DNA from: Isoetes taiwanensis
Lineage: Eukaryota > Streptophyta > Lycopodiopsida > Isoetales > Isoetaceae
Length of the DNA stretch: 64,000 nt
Direction: 5' to 3'
NCBI GenBank assembly: GCA_021234155.1
Contig: JAJEKV010000031.1
Span: forward strand, 5,148,662-5,212,661
Part shown: piece after piece, positions 44,318-55,574 of the stretch
Numbering within the stretch: position 1 is the first letter of the stretch
Layout: every line of letters starts with the position of its first letter
Translations under genes and position numbers: made by a program
Notes under the pieces: model-generated
Seen by the model: only the letters and a program-made list of their open reading frames with translations
What the model was told of the DNA's origin: nothing
The model's database searches: none

Positions 44318-45985
44318 GGGAAAGGATAAAGGAAAAATGGGGAAAAGGAAAAAGGGAAGAGAAAAGAGAGAATGTGAAGGGCAAAAAGGCACAGGGAAAA
44401 AGGGAAAAGAGTGGGAATAAGATACATAGATAAGAGAAGAGAAAGGGGCATGGAAAAAAGAAAAGTGAAAGAAGAAAGAAAAAGAAAGGGGGGAAAGGAA
44501 TCTGGGAAAAGGGAAAGGGAAGAGGTAAAGTGGAAAAGGGAAGAGGAAAGGGCACGAAAAAAAAGGAAGAGGGAAAGGTTGAAAAAGGGGGGAAAGGGAG
44601 GAGGAAAAAATGGAAAAAAAAGAGGGAAAAAAAAACATGGGAAAAGGGAGAAAAAGAGAAGCTTTAAGGAAAGATGAAAAAAGAAGGGAATAATGGCATG
44701 GGAAAAGGAAAGGGGAAAAGAAAAACAGAGAGGCAAGGGAAGGGAACCAATGCATCGAGAAAAGGAGAAGAGTGAAAGATTGGTAAAATGAGGAAGAGGG
44801 AAGGGAAAAAGGGGAACAAGAAAAGGATCGGGATAAGGGCAGGGAAAAAGAGAAAGTGGGAAGAAAGAAAAAGCGAAAGGGAAAAGGGGGAAAGGGAACC
44901 TGAAAAAAGGGCACGAGAAAAAGGGAAAGAGAAAAAAGAGAAAAGGGAAGAGGAAAATGGTGAAGAAAGGAAAAAAAAGAATTGGGGGAAGAATAGAATA
45001 GAATAGAATAGTTTTTTTAACGTCCACGGAGACCAATAGGTCATGGGACCCATACAATGGGCTAGTACAATCATTACTTACTAGGATTAAAAAACCCCTG
45101 CCTCGAAAGGTTTTCAAGGGAAAAACCTTTGCAGTAATGATGATACTAGACAAACAGAGATAATGACTACTGAGGGCTAAGAAAGGTGGGGAAAAGAGGA
45201 AAATGGGTATAAGAAAAAAATAAGAGAAGAACACAAATGTGCGAAAGGCATGGGAAAAAGAAAATGAAAGGAAGGAAAAAGGGCACGAGGAAAGAATCGG
45301 CAAAGGAAATCCATCAAGAAAAATGAACGGGAAAAAAGGAAAAGAGAAGCGAAGCAGGGGAGGGGAAAGAGGAAAAGGACATGGGAAAAGGAAAAGAGAC
45401 AAGAAAAAAAGGAGGGGGAAAAGAAGGGAAAATTGCACGAGAAAAGGGGAAGAAGGAAAGGGTGGGAAAAGGAGGAAAAGGGAAGTACGGGAAAAAATGG
45501 AAAGAGGAAAAGGGTGGGAAAAGAGGAAGGGAAAAAGGACATGGGAAAAGAAAAAAGAATGGAAAAGGGAGAAAAGGGGGAGAGGGCACGGGAAAAAAGA
45601 AAATGGGAAAAGGGAAGAGAAAAAAGGAACATAGGAAAGAGAAAGAGAGAAAGGGTGAGGAAAAGAAGGAAAAGAGAAGGGAAAATAGGCATGGAAAAAA
45701 GCGAATGAATAAAAGGTTGAAGAAAAGGGAAGGAATGGAAAAAGGGTGGGGAAAAGAGAAGGCATGGAAAAAGGCAAGGGAAAGAGAAAAGGGCATAGAA
45801 AAAAGAGAAGGAGGAAAGGGTGGGGAAAGGAGGAAAAGGGAAGGGAAAAAGGTTATTGGGAAAAGGGAAGAGGGAAAGAAAGGAAAGGGGTGGGAAAACA
45901 AGGAAACATGTGCAAAAAATGAGAAAAAAGAGAAACGAAAAAAAAAAGTACAGAAAATAAGAAAAAAATGAAATAGGGGATGGAG
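44318..45985 (+). repeat. 1.7-kb purine-rich tract
   Basis: The plus strand is almost all A and G, in loosely repeated words such as GGGAAAAGG, GAAAGGGTGGGAAAAG and GGCATGGGAAAAAG, with only scattered C and T. It is broken once, at about 44991-45175, by a retroposon insertion. Long ORFs on the minus strand (Phe/Pro/Ser/Leu-rich) are products of composition. The tract ends about 60 bp before a Helitron-type terminus at 46077 and may be an internal minisatellite of that element. Confidence 0.9.
44991..45175 (-). mobile_element. Retroposon with LINE-type tail inside the purine tract
   Basis: On the minus strand the order is a body related to 15237-15412, CCCATGACCTATTGG, CCGTGGACGTTAAAAAAAC and then TATTC repeats. 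It is a 3'-tailed short retroposon or a 5'-truncated LINE, about 185 bp, inserted in the purine tract. Confidence 0.65.
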
Positions 45986-46049
45986 CAAGAGGGAAAGGAA
46001 TATGGTTTTTCTCGCTACAGCCCAAAACACTTATAAGCTCTCAACTTAT

Positions 46050-46077
46050 GCCCAGCAGTGCTGGGTACCATTACTAG
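46050..46077 (+). mobile_element. Helitron-type 3' terminus
   Basis: Stem GCCCAGC / GCTGGGT (46050-46056, 46060-46066), 7-bp spacer ACCATTA, then CTAG followed by T. It is the same family layout as at 3752 and 49849. The 5' end (TC after A) could not be placed. Confidence 0.6.
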
Positions 46078-46142
46078 TATTTACATTAAATAGATGCAAC
46101 AACATGTGGTATTGAGGCAATCTATAGCGCCTGAGCATCTTG

Positions 46143-47809
46143 TGTTACGAACCAAAATTTTAGTACCAAAAATTTCGATTTGTATTCATATCCAACCATC
46201 AGAGTACACAGAACAAGTACTGCATCTCACACGAGGCTATATATATGAAAACCACGTATACAGATAACAAGATGACAACACAAGATAGTTATACACACAT
46301 GTAGCTCCGCTAGCTATCAAATAGCCTGCACAAGCTTCCGCGTGTTAGCAACATGCACATAAGTTATCTAGTGGAGTCAACATGAAGCAATGACTTATGG
46401 ACTGCAAATATACACACATGGAATGCACCACACGCACTATAGCATCTGCCAAGCATACACACCCCGCCATATCTAGATAGTACGCCGTCTAGAGCCCCCG
46501 CGCTGGTGGATCCAGTGTAAGGCAGAAACTGCAAGCATCATTGGAGGCCGAAAGACTGTTGGCTACATCCATCACCGTCCCATACTAGTGACGAGTTTCA
46601 CCTCACCAATGCTCATAGCCCTTAATTAGACGAGCCCTATTCATCTACAATTATACCATACATAAAACTCCCTATGGATAGTACTACAGGTGCTCATCCA
46701 TTCTGTAGTAAGTCCGGTGTATGCAGACCCGTCTCACTAGTATTAACGAACCTTAGTTCTGATAAGCCATAGCTCATCGTAAGGTTCTCCTATGAGAACA
46801 CTTTCAACGAGAGAGGTTCAGTGTATATAAGGTTTTATTAACTTGCTATTTATCTGCAACAACAAAATCCATCGTTGCGCCAGCAAATCAACATCAACCG
46901 AACACATTCAGGTTTATCACAGAGCCACACAAGTGAACACTATGATGGTTCAGAGTATTCATCAGGAGGGACTTCCAGGGCAATCTAATATTGCCTCAAG
47001 TGAAGCTTAATTGATATTGAGAGGAATTCCTTGGCCTTAAATCCGTTCCAGAAGATAGGACCACTATGGCATTAGCCATGTCCATCAATCTCAAGACTTA
47101 CCAATTACTTCCGCTTCATTACTTCATCTGCTGTGGCAATTACCAGCACAGCCGAAATGCCCTGCCTCAATAATCTCTCCTGGAAATCTTGCTTCCGCTC
47201 TGTAACCTCCTCTCCGCATTAGACCTTCTGGCCTCTTCTTTTTTTTTTCCTTCTAACAGGCCGCTGTTATCATTTGATCAGGATATGCCCACGTGAGCAC
47301 CGTCATGTGGTAGGGCTCTAGCGGCCAGGATAGGGCCAGGTGCTTCTGCAGGAATCTCCCCCCGGCTACTGCAGAACCACACCGGCAGCTTCTGCTACCT
47401 GATATGTTGTGGCAAGACCATGATGGTGGCTGCCCCGCTATTTTGGTGCTCACACATTTTGTAATGGTTTTGTAACCATTAATATAATGCCATTTTATTT
47501 CAATGGGTTGCTTAACCCAATAAGGCTTGCCTTCCTCCATAACCTTGGGTTCCCGTGGATGTAAAAATTCATCTATCTATCTATTATTATTTGCCCACAA
47601 ATTATAATATTGCACAAGGCCACCATAGCAACTAGATTAATTACATCTAGTCGCCCCTAGTCTAAATTGCTACAGTGCACACCGCAATTAGACTAGACCA
47701 TGCGACCACAGTAACCTCAATGTCAACCACATCAGATTATTCCAATAAGCTCAACAACAACATGCATATTAATACTCACAATAATGGTCTGCAAATTTTA
47801 GGCATAACA
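46143..47809 (-). repeat. Gypsy-2 3' LTR with nested LINE tail
   Basis: Bounded by TGTTA at 46143 and TAACA at 47805-47809 on plus. Next to it the minus strand has the purine tract CCAGAGGAGGGAG. A TATA motif CATATATATAGCC on the minus strand lies near 46240-46255, about 100 bp before the LTR end, as expected. Length 1667 bp includes a LINE-like insertion at about 47230-47585. No second LTR remains, so the edges are inferred from these signals. Confidence 0.6.
47230..47585 (+). mobile_element. LINE 3' end fragment
   Basis: Ends TTGGGTTCCCGTGGATGTAA, AAATTC and ATCT repeats, almost the same as the tail at 30354-30405 but with a different simple repeat. The upstream few hundred bases look like 3' untranslated sequence. 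It is inserted in the Gypsy-2 LTR. Confidence 0.6.
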
Positions 47810-47844
47810 TTACTCCCTCCTCTGGGATTCTTGTCCTCAAGAAT

Positions 47845-47955
47845 CGGCTCCAGACCATTGAGCCATTACATCTGGATACTGAGTCATGAAACGACGACTC
47901 TGCCATGTCGCTTCTGAGACAGGTCTATGTTTCCATTTCACCAGAAGTTTCATTT
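47845..47955 (-). pseudogene. Gypsy-2 chromodomain
   Basis: The minus-strand reading MKLLVKWKHRPVSEATWQ followed by MTQYPDVMAQW fits the second strand and helix of a chromodomain, which in chromoviruses guides integration to marked chromatin. The upstream first strand (LHSRIVYGSAKETK) lies in another frame, so an indel separates the halves. Confidence 0.7.
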
Positions 47956-48158
47956 GGTCTCTTTGGCAGATCCATATACTATCCGGGAATGCAAAATTCT
48001 TTCAGGGTAGGGATTCTATCCAACTCCACCATGTGTTCCTGAGAAGGCACAACATTCGCAGCTTTTCCTAGAGCTGTTCGCAACTGGCTCACATAGGAAA
48101 CTAAATGAATGTCCACATTTAGTGGGAGTTGCAACTTGAAGGCAACATCGTTACACTC

Positions 48159-49535
48159 CTAGAAAATCTTATAAGGACCACTGTGTCTTGAAGAGAGCTT
48201 TGGTTTCTTCCATGCAAGCAATGGCAATATTGCTTTTCTTTTCATATTTGCAGGAAAGACCACAGGAAGGTATACCATCTGACCTTCATGCAGCTCGATC
48301 GGGGCTCTTGACAAATTGGCATGCCCCCTTGCCCGACCCTGGGCCTCTCTCATATGCAATTCATACAATGGAAGTGTCACATCCATGCCTTCAAGTATAC
48401 TTATAGCAGCATCAATTTTCTGCCCATCAAAACCAAGCGATATAGGTCCTCTGGGATTTCTTCCAAACATAGCCACAAATGGGCTAGTTTTGATGCTCTG
48501 CTAGAACCCATTATTATAAGCAAACTCTACAATCGGCAAATAGTCCTCCCATCTGGATCGCTGAGTGGCCACATAAGATCTCATCATATCCCCCAGAATC
48601 TGATTCATTCTTTCAGTTTGTCCATCCATCTCAGGATGATCTCCACTAGAGAACTGAAGAGTGCATTTTAGTGCCAAGAACAATTCGCGCCAGAAATTCC
48701 CCGTGAATTTCACATCTCGATGACTTACAATAGCTTTGGGTAATAAAAAAATAGGGAATACATGTTGCATATAAGCCTTGGCTACCGCCAAGCCATCAGC
48801 ATTCTTTGTCAGAGGTATAAAGCGTGCATACTTCGTAAACCTATCCACGATGACAAGTATCTGGGTATAGTGATGCACAATACGAGGCAACTTCACAATG
48901 AAATCCATAGAGATTTTACTCCACCTTTCCTCTAGCACAGGCAGAGGTTGCAAAAGTCCTGGAGTCTTGCCTCGATCTACTATAACCTGCTGACAAGTCT
49001 TACAAATTTTCATGTATTCATGCACATCTTCCTTCAAACCAGGCCAGTAAAACATTCTTTTGAGCGATTCAAATGTTTTCCATTCACCTCCATGCCCAAC
49101 ATAAGGTGCATCATGAAATTCGCTCAGCAACTGCTTTCGCAAAGTGTCCACAGCAGGAACATAAATATGTCCCTTATGATACCAGAGTCCATCTTGGATA
49201 TCCCAAGCATCAGGTAATTTGGATAGATGCTTCAAACTCAAGATATAGGCATCCAAGTCATATGCTTGTCTAATCTGTGACACCAAAGCAATTTCACATT
49301 GAACCATCACATTTACTTCTCGAACCCTAAGAAGAGCATCAACAATAGGATTCTTTTTCCGGGGAAGATGTTCAACATGAAAATGAAATTGAGAAAGAAA
49401 GTTCAACCACCTTGCTTACCTTGGACTTACCTCGGCCTGGCTTATCTCAGCGGTTTATGATCGGTATAGACTGCAAACTCACATTTGTTGCGAAGATAAT
49501 TTTTTCAGACTTTGAGCGAATGAAGTGACTATTTA
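48159..49535 (-). pseudogene. Gypsy-2 RNase H end and integrase
   Basis: RNase H end: CEFAVYTDHKPL (about 49485-49450), then VEHLPRKKNPIVDALLR. Integrase: HDAPYVGHGGEWKTFESLKR and CKTCQQVIVDRGKTPG form the zinc-binding region (about 49110-48970). The core has SMDFIVKLPRI, VDRFTKYARFIPL, VSHRDVKFTGNFWRELF (His in place of the usual Asp-compatible context is not at a catalytic site) and HPEMDGQTERMNQIL. A stop falls after EFAYNNGF (48501). GPYKIF (about 48160) ends the C-terminal domain. Confidence 0.88.
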
Positions 49536-49848
49536 TTTATTAACAAAAAGTATTGTAGTTGAACCATGGACCATAACTAAATTGTTAATGGAGAAAATAA
49601 AAAACGAACTCATCAACTACGATGGCCTATTTGAGGAAACCATGCTCGAACAAAACCCATGATCTCAACCACCATTTATCTCAATATTAAGTCTTGCATT
49701 TCCAAATAAAGTTCCGCACCATTCCAAAGATGGCTGCCACGATACATTTCTTGTTGAATTAATGGATGTTGAAACTAAAGCTTTGTAAAGGAGTAAAAAC
49801 TAAAATATATGTTTCCTTTTCTAGTCAAAATCACAAACTAATAACTAA

Positions 49849-49876
49849 CTAGTTATGGTGCCCGGCGTTGCCGGGC
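49849..49876 (-). mobile_element. Helitron-type 3' terminus
   Basis: On the minus strand GCCCGGC / GCCGGGC hairpin (49876-49860), then ACCATAA, CTAG (49852-49849) and T. It implies an element extending to higher coordinates, whose start is not identified. Confidence 0.6.
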
Positions 49877-50334
49877 GTTATTAACATTTTAAAAAGGTGG
49901 TTGTTAGGGCAAGGGTTATATAGAGCAAGCCTTTAAGATTCATTGACAAAGTTAACCAACCATTGTACAAAAATCTCAATTGACTGGGAGCATCTTCTAG
50001 TGCGTTGTTTTTTATTATATGATACGTCTACCAGAATGATGTTATGGTCAGGCATTGGTAGGCTTTAGCAACCTATAAAAATTTGCATTGCAATGTGAAG
50101 GCAACAATAGTTATACTTGAAATTGTGTATTTCAATTATAAGTAATGTTTGCTTGAAAGTTGTAGATGTAATTGTGTTGAGTTGCCCACCAAATATAACG
50201 TTCCTAACCGACATGCCCTTAACCAACTGGGTAAAACCGTCTAGACGTTTATAAATAGTCGCTTCTACACATTTTATGCCAGTGTCTTGGGAACGTGACA
50301 CCAAGATCAACTCGAGCAGTCTCCCATGGGTCTG

Positions 50335-50500
50335 TTATAATCTCTCCCACTAGAACTATGCTCGTCCTCGAGCGTCACAAACCATAGACCACTACCAAGT
50401 CATGATCTACCGTCCAACGGTATTTTGGGTCATACTTGCCCCCATGGAGACTCGAACTCGAGCCCTGCTCTGATACCAAACCATCATGACACATAGCTCC
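50335..50500 (-). mobile_element. Retrotransposon or SINE fragment with TGGTATCAGAGC
   Basis: The minus strand carries TGGTATCAGAGC (50478-50467) followed by GGGCTCGAGTTCGAGTCTCC. The first motif is the Copia-type primer site. The second resembles a tRNA-like B box. Either an LTR-element leader or a tRNA-derived SINE would fit. No coding region follows. Confidence 0.4.
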
Positions 50501-52232
50501 GGGACAATGGGAAGCTCAGCAAGCCTACATGCAGGCCCTGTTAGCAGAGAAATGCCCAGCCGGCTCACATTCCGAGCCCCGTTGACGGAGTTGGTGGGGT
50601 GAACCTCGTATGCGCATACCCTTCCCAGCCCACGTCTGGCACTGGAGGACCTCTTATCATGGAGTCACAGAGGTGTAGCATCCTGATCAGGGAAACTATG
50701 CTCGGTGTCACAGAGCACAAGAACCACAGAGAATCACAGATGAACATGAGCATGCCGGAGCAACCTAGGCCACCGAACCTAGAAGTCCGACCCCGGAGGT
50801 TCCAATAGATATAATCAAATACCAAGACAACAGTGGAACAATGCAAAAACTATGACATGTGGAGTTCATTAGAATATTTGCTAAACATGTGCCTACATTA
50901 TACTGCTGCTGATATTGCCCATACAACCTATTCATGCCGCAGTAGTTAACTCATTGGTGAAGATCATGATCACAATCCAAACATGTGGAGGAAGTTATGA
51001 GCCTGACTGTCATTGATGTAGCTCCAATAACTATGTACGTTACTGATCAAGGAAAGGTACTAACATCTCCTATAATGCAAAACTTACCTCAAAATCATCC
51101 TCTTATGAGGAATACAATGTTCCATAACGTTTATACTTTGAATCCATTAGCTATGATGCTCTTGATAAAATACAATGCAACAACTTGAAAACTTACAGTT
51201 ATGCACTCAGACTAGCAGTACTTCATGCTATAGCCACATTCAGAAACCCCCAAGCTTCACATGGCTCTAGCATAATGATTAAAGAATTTTGTGAATGCAC
51301 CTCTCATTCCCAAGAAGAGCAAAATACAAATCTTTAGTTAGCCATGCATTTTTGAAGTTACTTCTGGGTTAAATTATATTGCACTTCATAATATGGTCTT
51401 ATCAAATGTGATCATGGTATGCCTTATACATGAGAGGTATGAACATATTTAATAGTCAAGTGATTTCTTAAGATAGATAGAGCAATTGATTTCGAAATTG
51501 AAGGTATTATCAACAATAGTGAAGACGTAAGTTATTGGTGTGATACTTATGAACTGTTACTTATTCACCTCAATACGGTCTACTGCTAGTTCCCCAATAT
51601 GGGTCTACTGTATCCTTCAAAAATTCATTTTAATATAGCTCTAATGCTTCATGCAGTAAATTGTCTGCGCAAACATAGTTTTGTGTTTATTCCTTGGAAT
51701 AATGTAATTGTTAGCCTTATACATGTCTAATTTTAATTCATACAATAAATAAGAAAATCATGTTTATTCAATGTGTATCGAAGCGAGTCATTACTTACTG
51801 CTAAAGTTGTTTGTGAAATAGTTAATAATGTTGCAGTAATCGATGCATTTTAGATTCAAGTAAATTCCTCAAAAGACTGTTTCCACACTGTTATAATGCA
51901 GTCATCTCCACTATTACATGCTTGAAATGTTTATTCGGCGCTAGATGTCAAGGCGATTCATCTTAGATAAACATGCACTATTCAAAAAGAAAGCCTGAAA
52001 AGTGAATGTGATATATACCTTCGGAGTAAATTTGTTTAAACAGCAAATGCTCAAGATAACTTCTTTCAAGGGAAAGGTTATAGAGTAAGATTGGCAATTC
52101 ATATCAGTCCAGATTGGGTCACTTCCAGCCCCCCATTGCCATCCCTTTAGTGTGTCGTTCTCTATATTTATTTCATTTGCATCTCTGTTATTTGAATTGT
52201 GTGCATCTCTGATTTTCGTGGGGCTTAAGCAG

Positions 52233-52372
52233 CTGCTGAACTATCCGAAGACCTTGCTGCCAAATTATTTGGGTTTCTTGGCAAATCCAGAAAATGTGTT
52301 TCTGATCAGCTCGGAAGCCGGGTGTTTGATGTGTTAGCTGCTACATGTGATATGCAGATTCTGTCTTCTTAG
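52233..52372 (+). other. Possible terminal exon, unrecognised
   Basis: After an acceptor-like CTTAAGCAG, an open frame reads AELSEDLAAKLFGFLGKSRK and SDQLGSRVFDVLAATCD, ending MQILSS stop at 52372. It has the look of a real amphipathic helical protein end, but no matching upstream exon was found. Family unknown. Confidence 0.3.
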
Positions 52373-53840
52373 TATCCATGTCCACTTTAAAATGAAGAGA
52401 CAACATGAGACAATGAGCTAAGCAATAAATGCATACTTGCAAGAATTGAAGAAAAGGAAGCGAAATACGACATGAGATTCATTTTTGGAATGAACAAAGT
52501 GAGACAGAGTTGTTACATTGTTACAATGCATTTGTAAATAGGCCTGAAACCATCGTTCACCATTATAGAAGACGAACCTTTCAAGATAGTTGCTCTATAA
52601 CAAATGACCAAGTCTGTCCGATCACCTAAATTACACTATCACTTTATATGATCCATCTTATTGCTCTTAGAATTTTGCTCCTTGCTTTTAATAAGTCAGG
52701 ATCCAACAAATTAGATAAATAGATAGATGTGGAGTTAGGTGTACAAATGAAAATAGATGTATAGACCCGGTCCGTGTTTTTTGAAGCAATTGCTCCTTGC
52801 TTTCAATAAACTTGGAACTATTAAACTAAAGTGAATGTCATCCGTGGACTTGAAAATAGGATCTATTGTTAGACCTCATCTATCATTCTAAATTTATATT
52901 ACAAACGAACAAAGCAATAGTAAGCATTTCAGCTAGTAGTCAGATCTTTACATGGATGAGAAGATACTATGCTCTAGATGTTTTCAAAGATTGCATCACA
53001 ATATTGTGATCTTACCTTGTTCCTAAGTATTTGATGACATTGCACATCTGATAAGCAACGTTTTGAGTTTGAATGATAAGCAATGTTATGAGTTTGAATG
53101 ATGCTGCTGAGATTTCTATGATGATATGTGACTCTGAACTATAAACCTTAAGGTACTCCAGCAGATACATATCTGAGCAATATAATTCTAGATTGGCTTC
53201 CTTCTATTTTCACCTGCAAAACCATAACCATAAATGGAATGAACCAAATCTTGCTTAGAAATTTGGGTATATTATAAGCATCAAATAGATGTGTGAATCT
53301 GTCATCAAATCAACAGAACTTCAAACTACAGAATAGAATTTGATGTGCAGAAGCTATAAAACCCTAAAGGGAATGATGAAGACATTGGATGCCTAATTTT
53401 CTTCCTGCAATAACCTGTAGAAAACTGCAGAGATAACATTTGTAATTGCAGATGTCAGTATAGATCAAGCTTCTACGCAACATCCTAGGCACTATTAGGT
53501 AGAGGATATTAAGGGTTTATGGTGGTTTTGTAACCATACATATGCTGCATCCATCTCGGGTGTGCAAACGTTGATATCCAAATTGTTGGAGCTATAGAGA
53601 GATGTCAACCAACCTGTTCTGCTACCTTCAATTCTGACAGATTAGAAAGAAAGAAGGTAGGGCAGTATAATGACCATGGTTTGCTCCAACAATGATGAAT
53701 CATGATTTAAGGACGGAATTCTCCTCAATGAGCTTACAAACACTTCAAAATCCTCCAAGATGATCATGAAGCACGGAGATTGTATCAAACATTACCTGTA
53801 CATTGAGTTGCTGAGCCCAATGGAGTAGGTACAGCGATGA

Positions 53841-53905
53841 GTGTTTTGGAAGATCAATCTGGCCAGATAGCCCATTTACCTGGCCAGACTGATCTTCTGA
53901 AACAC
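53841..53905. ncRNA. Candidate hairpin RNA or small foldback
   Basis: Arms 53841-53866 (GTGTTTTGGAAGATCAATCT...) and 53880-53905 pair at about 23 of 26 positions across a 13-base loop. Pairing may extend a few bases further. Size and near-perfect pairing suit a miRNA-like precursor, but a tiny inverted-repeat transposon is equally possible. Confidence 0.3.
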
Positions 53906-55034
53906 CCATGGCTGTGTCTCAGATGTGCTTTGAAACCCGAGACAGAAAGAGACTCCAAGTTGCACGGCACCTATGCTATAGCTCAATCTGCAACCTGGAA
54001 AAACGTGGTTTGAACTGTGTATGATCACATGATGCAAGATTTATCCTCATACCTGCATCAAACTATTTGATCTTTGAAGATAACATGAATGCCTTGTTCG
54101 GCTTCAGATTTGATAACGCAGAGCTCAATACATGTTTGCCTAGACCAACAATGCATACAATCAAGAACATAGGCCAATTAGATTCTAAATATTTAAGAAA
54201 AGAACTCATATTTTGACAAAACATATCATCTCCAAGCATGAGCCTATCTAAAGAGCGAATTGTACACATGTTTATATAACATGTTATGAACATGTGCTAC
54301 TGATATGCATTGGTAAATGTGCTCGAAAGATTGATTGGACTGATATGCACTGGTAAATGTGGATCAACAGGCGTGGTCTTGGCAATTTTCTAAACGCCAA
54401 CCCTCTTATTTCCTATTTGTTAATGTCGACATCAAGGAGGAAGCTTGCCATGGCCGTATCCACTTTGCAAGAAACTGAAGTATCAAAGAGTATTAGCATG
54501 CATATTCTGACCTTATAGCAAAACACAATAGGATAAGATAAACTTGCGTTAGAAAGCGAAAATTTTACATTCAGAGAACAAAGGTCTACTGTTATGTTTT
54601 CAAAAAGACCAGAGCATTCATATCTAAATGCATAGCGACAATTAATACACCACCAACTCCAACCCAAACCAAAGCATTGTATTTAAATGCATAGCAATGA
54701 AGGTTTATCACCAATTTCAGCCCAAATGATGTCCGAGAAAGAAGAATATTTATGTAATGATGAATATTTCTATGGCACTCCATTACATTTTGGATCATAT
54801 TTGGGTCATAACCACTAAATAACTACTTATCTAATGATATAAAGAGGACACGTAAACAAGTCTCTCTGTAAAAGAAGCTATACCTACAACTGTCATGGAA
54901 AGTCTCATGCTGACTAAGAGACATCTTTATTTTGCCCATTTTCTCAAAAACACAGCAGGCAAGACCAAAATTTTAATGAGCAATAAATTTGAAATGAAGT
55001 GTTGCAAAAAACACTTACCCAAGTGTAAAGGCAG

Positions 55035-55420
55035 TGTTAGAAATATTCATCCCAATTCTATTTGATGAAGATCAACATGCTAGGTCTATCATATTGGCTA
55101 AGGTTGAAACATTAGTTAAGATCTAAGCCTAGGTTATATGATTTATGACCTAGGTTAATGGTTAAAATGCTGAAGACATTGAGGCACCAAATTTTATCTT
55201 TTATATTTAGCATGTTGACCCCAGCATATCGAAGAAGAAGCTGGCATAATAGAATCACGCCAACTCCATTTTTGAATCCGTTCGGTCTGGCTCAACCGAC
55301 GGATCATTGTAAATATATTCATTGAATAATGAAGATTCGGTATCACAGTGTGCCGGATCACAATTAATTCAAGCAGGAATAGTCTTGTAAGTTCATTTTA
55401 GGATCTGGTCAGCAGATGAA
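55035..55420 (+). repeat. Copia-2 5' LTR
   Basis: 386 bp beginning TGTTAGAAATATTCAT; matches 58477-58876. The right edge is taken where the two copies diverge, after GCAGATGAA. Confidence 0.8.
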
Positions 55421-55538
55421 GGTTGAAGGGTTGTGAGATTTTGTTGAAGAACAAGCTCACACTGTGGAAGTTTCGAACAGAGGGAGAACTTATGCAACTG
55501 CTGCTGCATCAAGTTCAAACAATAGCCCTACAACCAGA

Positions 55539-55573
55539 GAATAGAATAGAATAGATTTTTTAACGTCCACGGA
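55539..55573 (-). mobile_element. LINE-type tail fragment inside Copia-2 gag
   Basis: GAATAGAATAGAATAG then TTTTTTAACGTCCACGGA is the reverse complement of the shared LINE tail. It sits in the gag reading frame, after VEVSNRGRTYATAAASSS and before the block starting NGRAGGSSSPEV, and introduces stops. Confidence 0.65.
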
Positions 55574-55574
55574 T

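Larger units (their letters stand above)
46143..49535 (-). mobile_element. Chromodomain Gypsy retrotransposon (Gypsy-2), 5'-truncated
   Basis: On the minus strand: the end of RNase H, integrase, a chromodomain, a polypurine tract and a 3' LTR. Gag, protease and reverse transcriptase are gone; homology stops near 49535. Frame changes and stops interrupt the remainder. Confidence 0.85.
50560..55034. other. Mostly gene-free stretch
   Basis: AT-rich, no intact gene. Exceptions noted separately are an exon-like segment at 52233-52372 and a hairpin at 53841-53905. ORFs here are short and without motifs. Confidence 0.5.

Noticed and set aside
44215-45777. A 520-codon minus-strand ORF rich in Phe, Ser, Pro and Leu
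   Set aside because: It is the complement of the purine-rich tract. Several frames on the same strand are equally open, there is no domain, and a retroposon insertion crosses it.
47253-47540. 95-codon minus-strand ORF
   Set aside because: It is antisense to the LINE 3' fragment and has no motif.
50467-50478. TGGTATCAGAGC on minus considered as part of a tRNA gene
   Set aside because: No cloverleaf with both A and B boxes could be drawn; better explained as a retrotransposon primer site or SINE piece.
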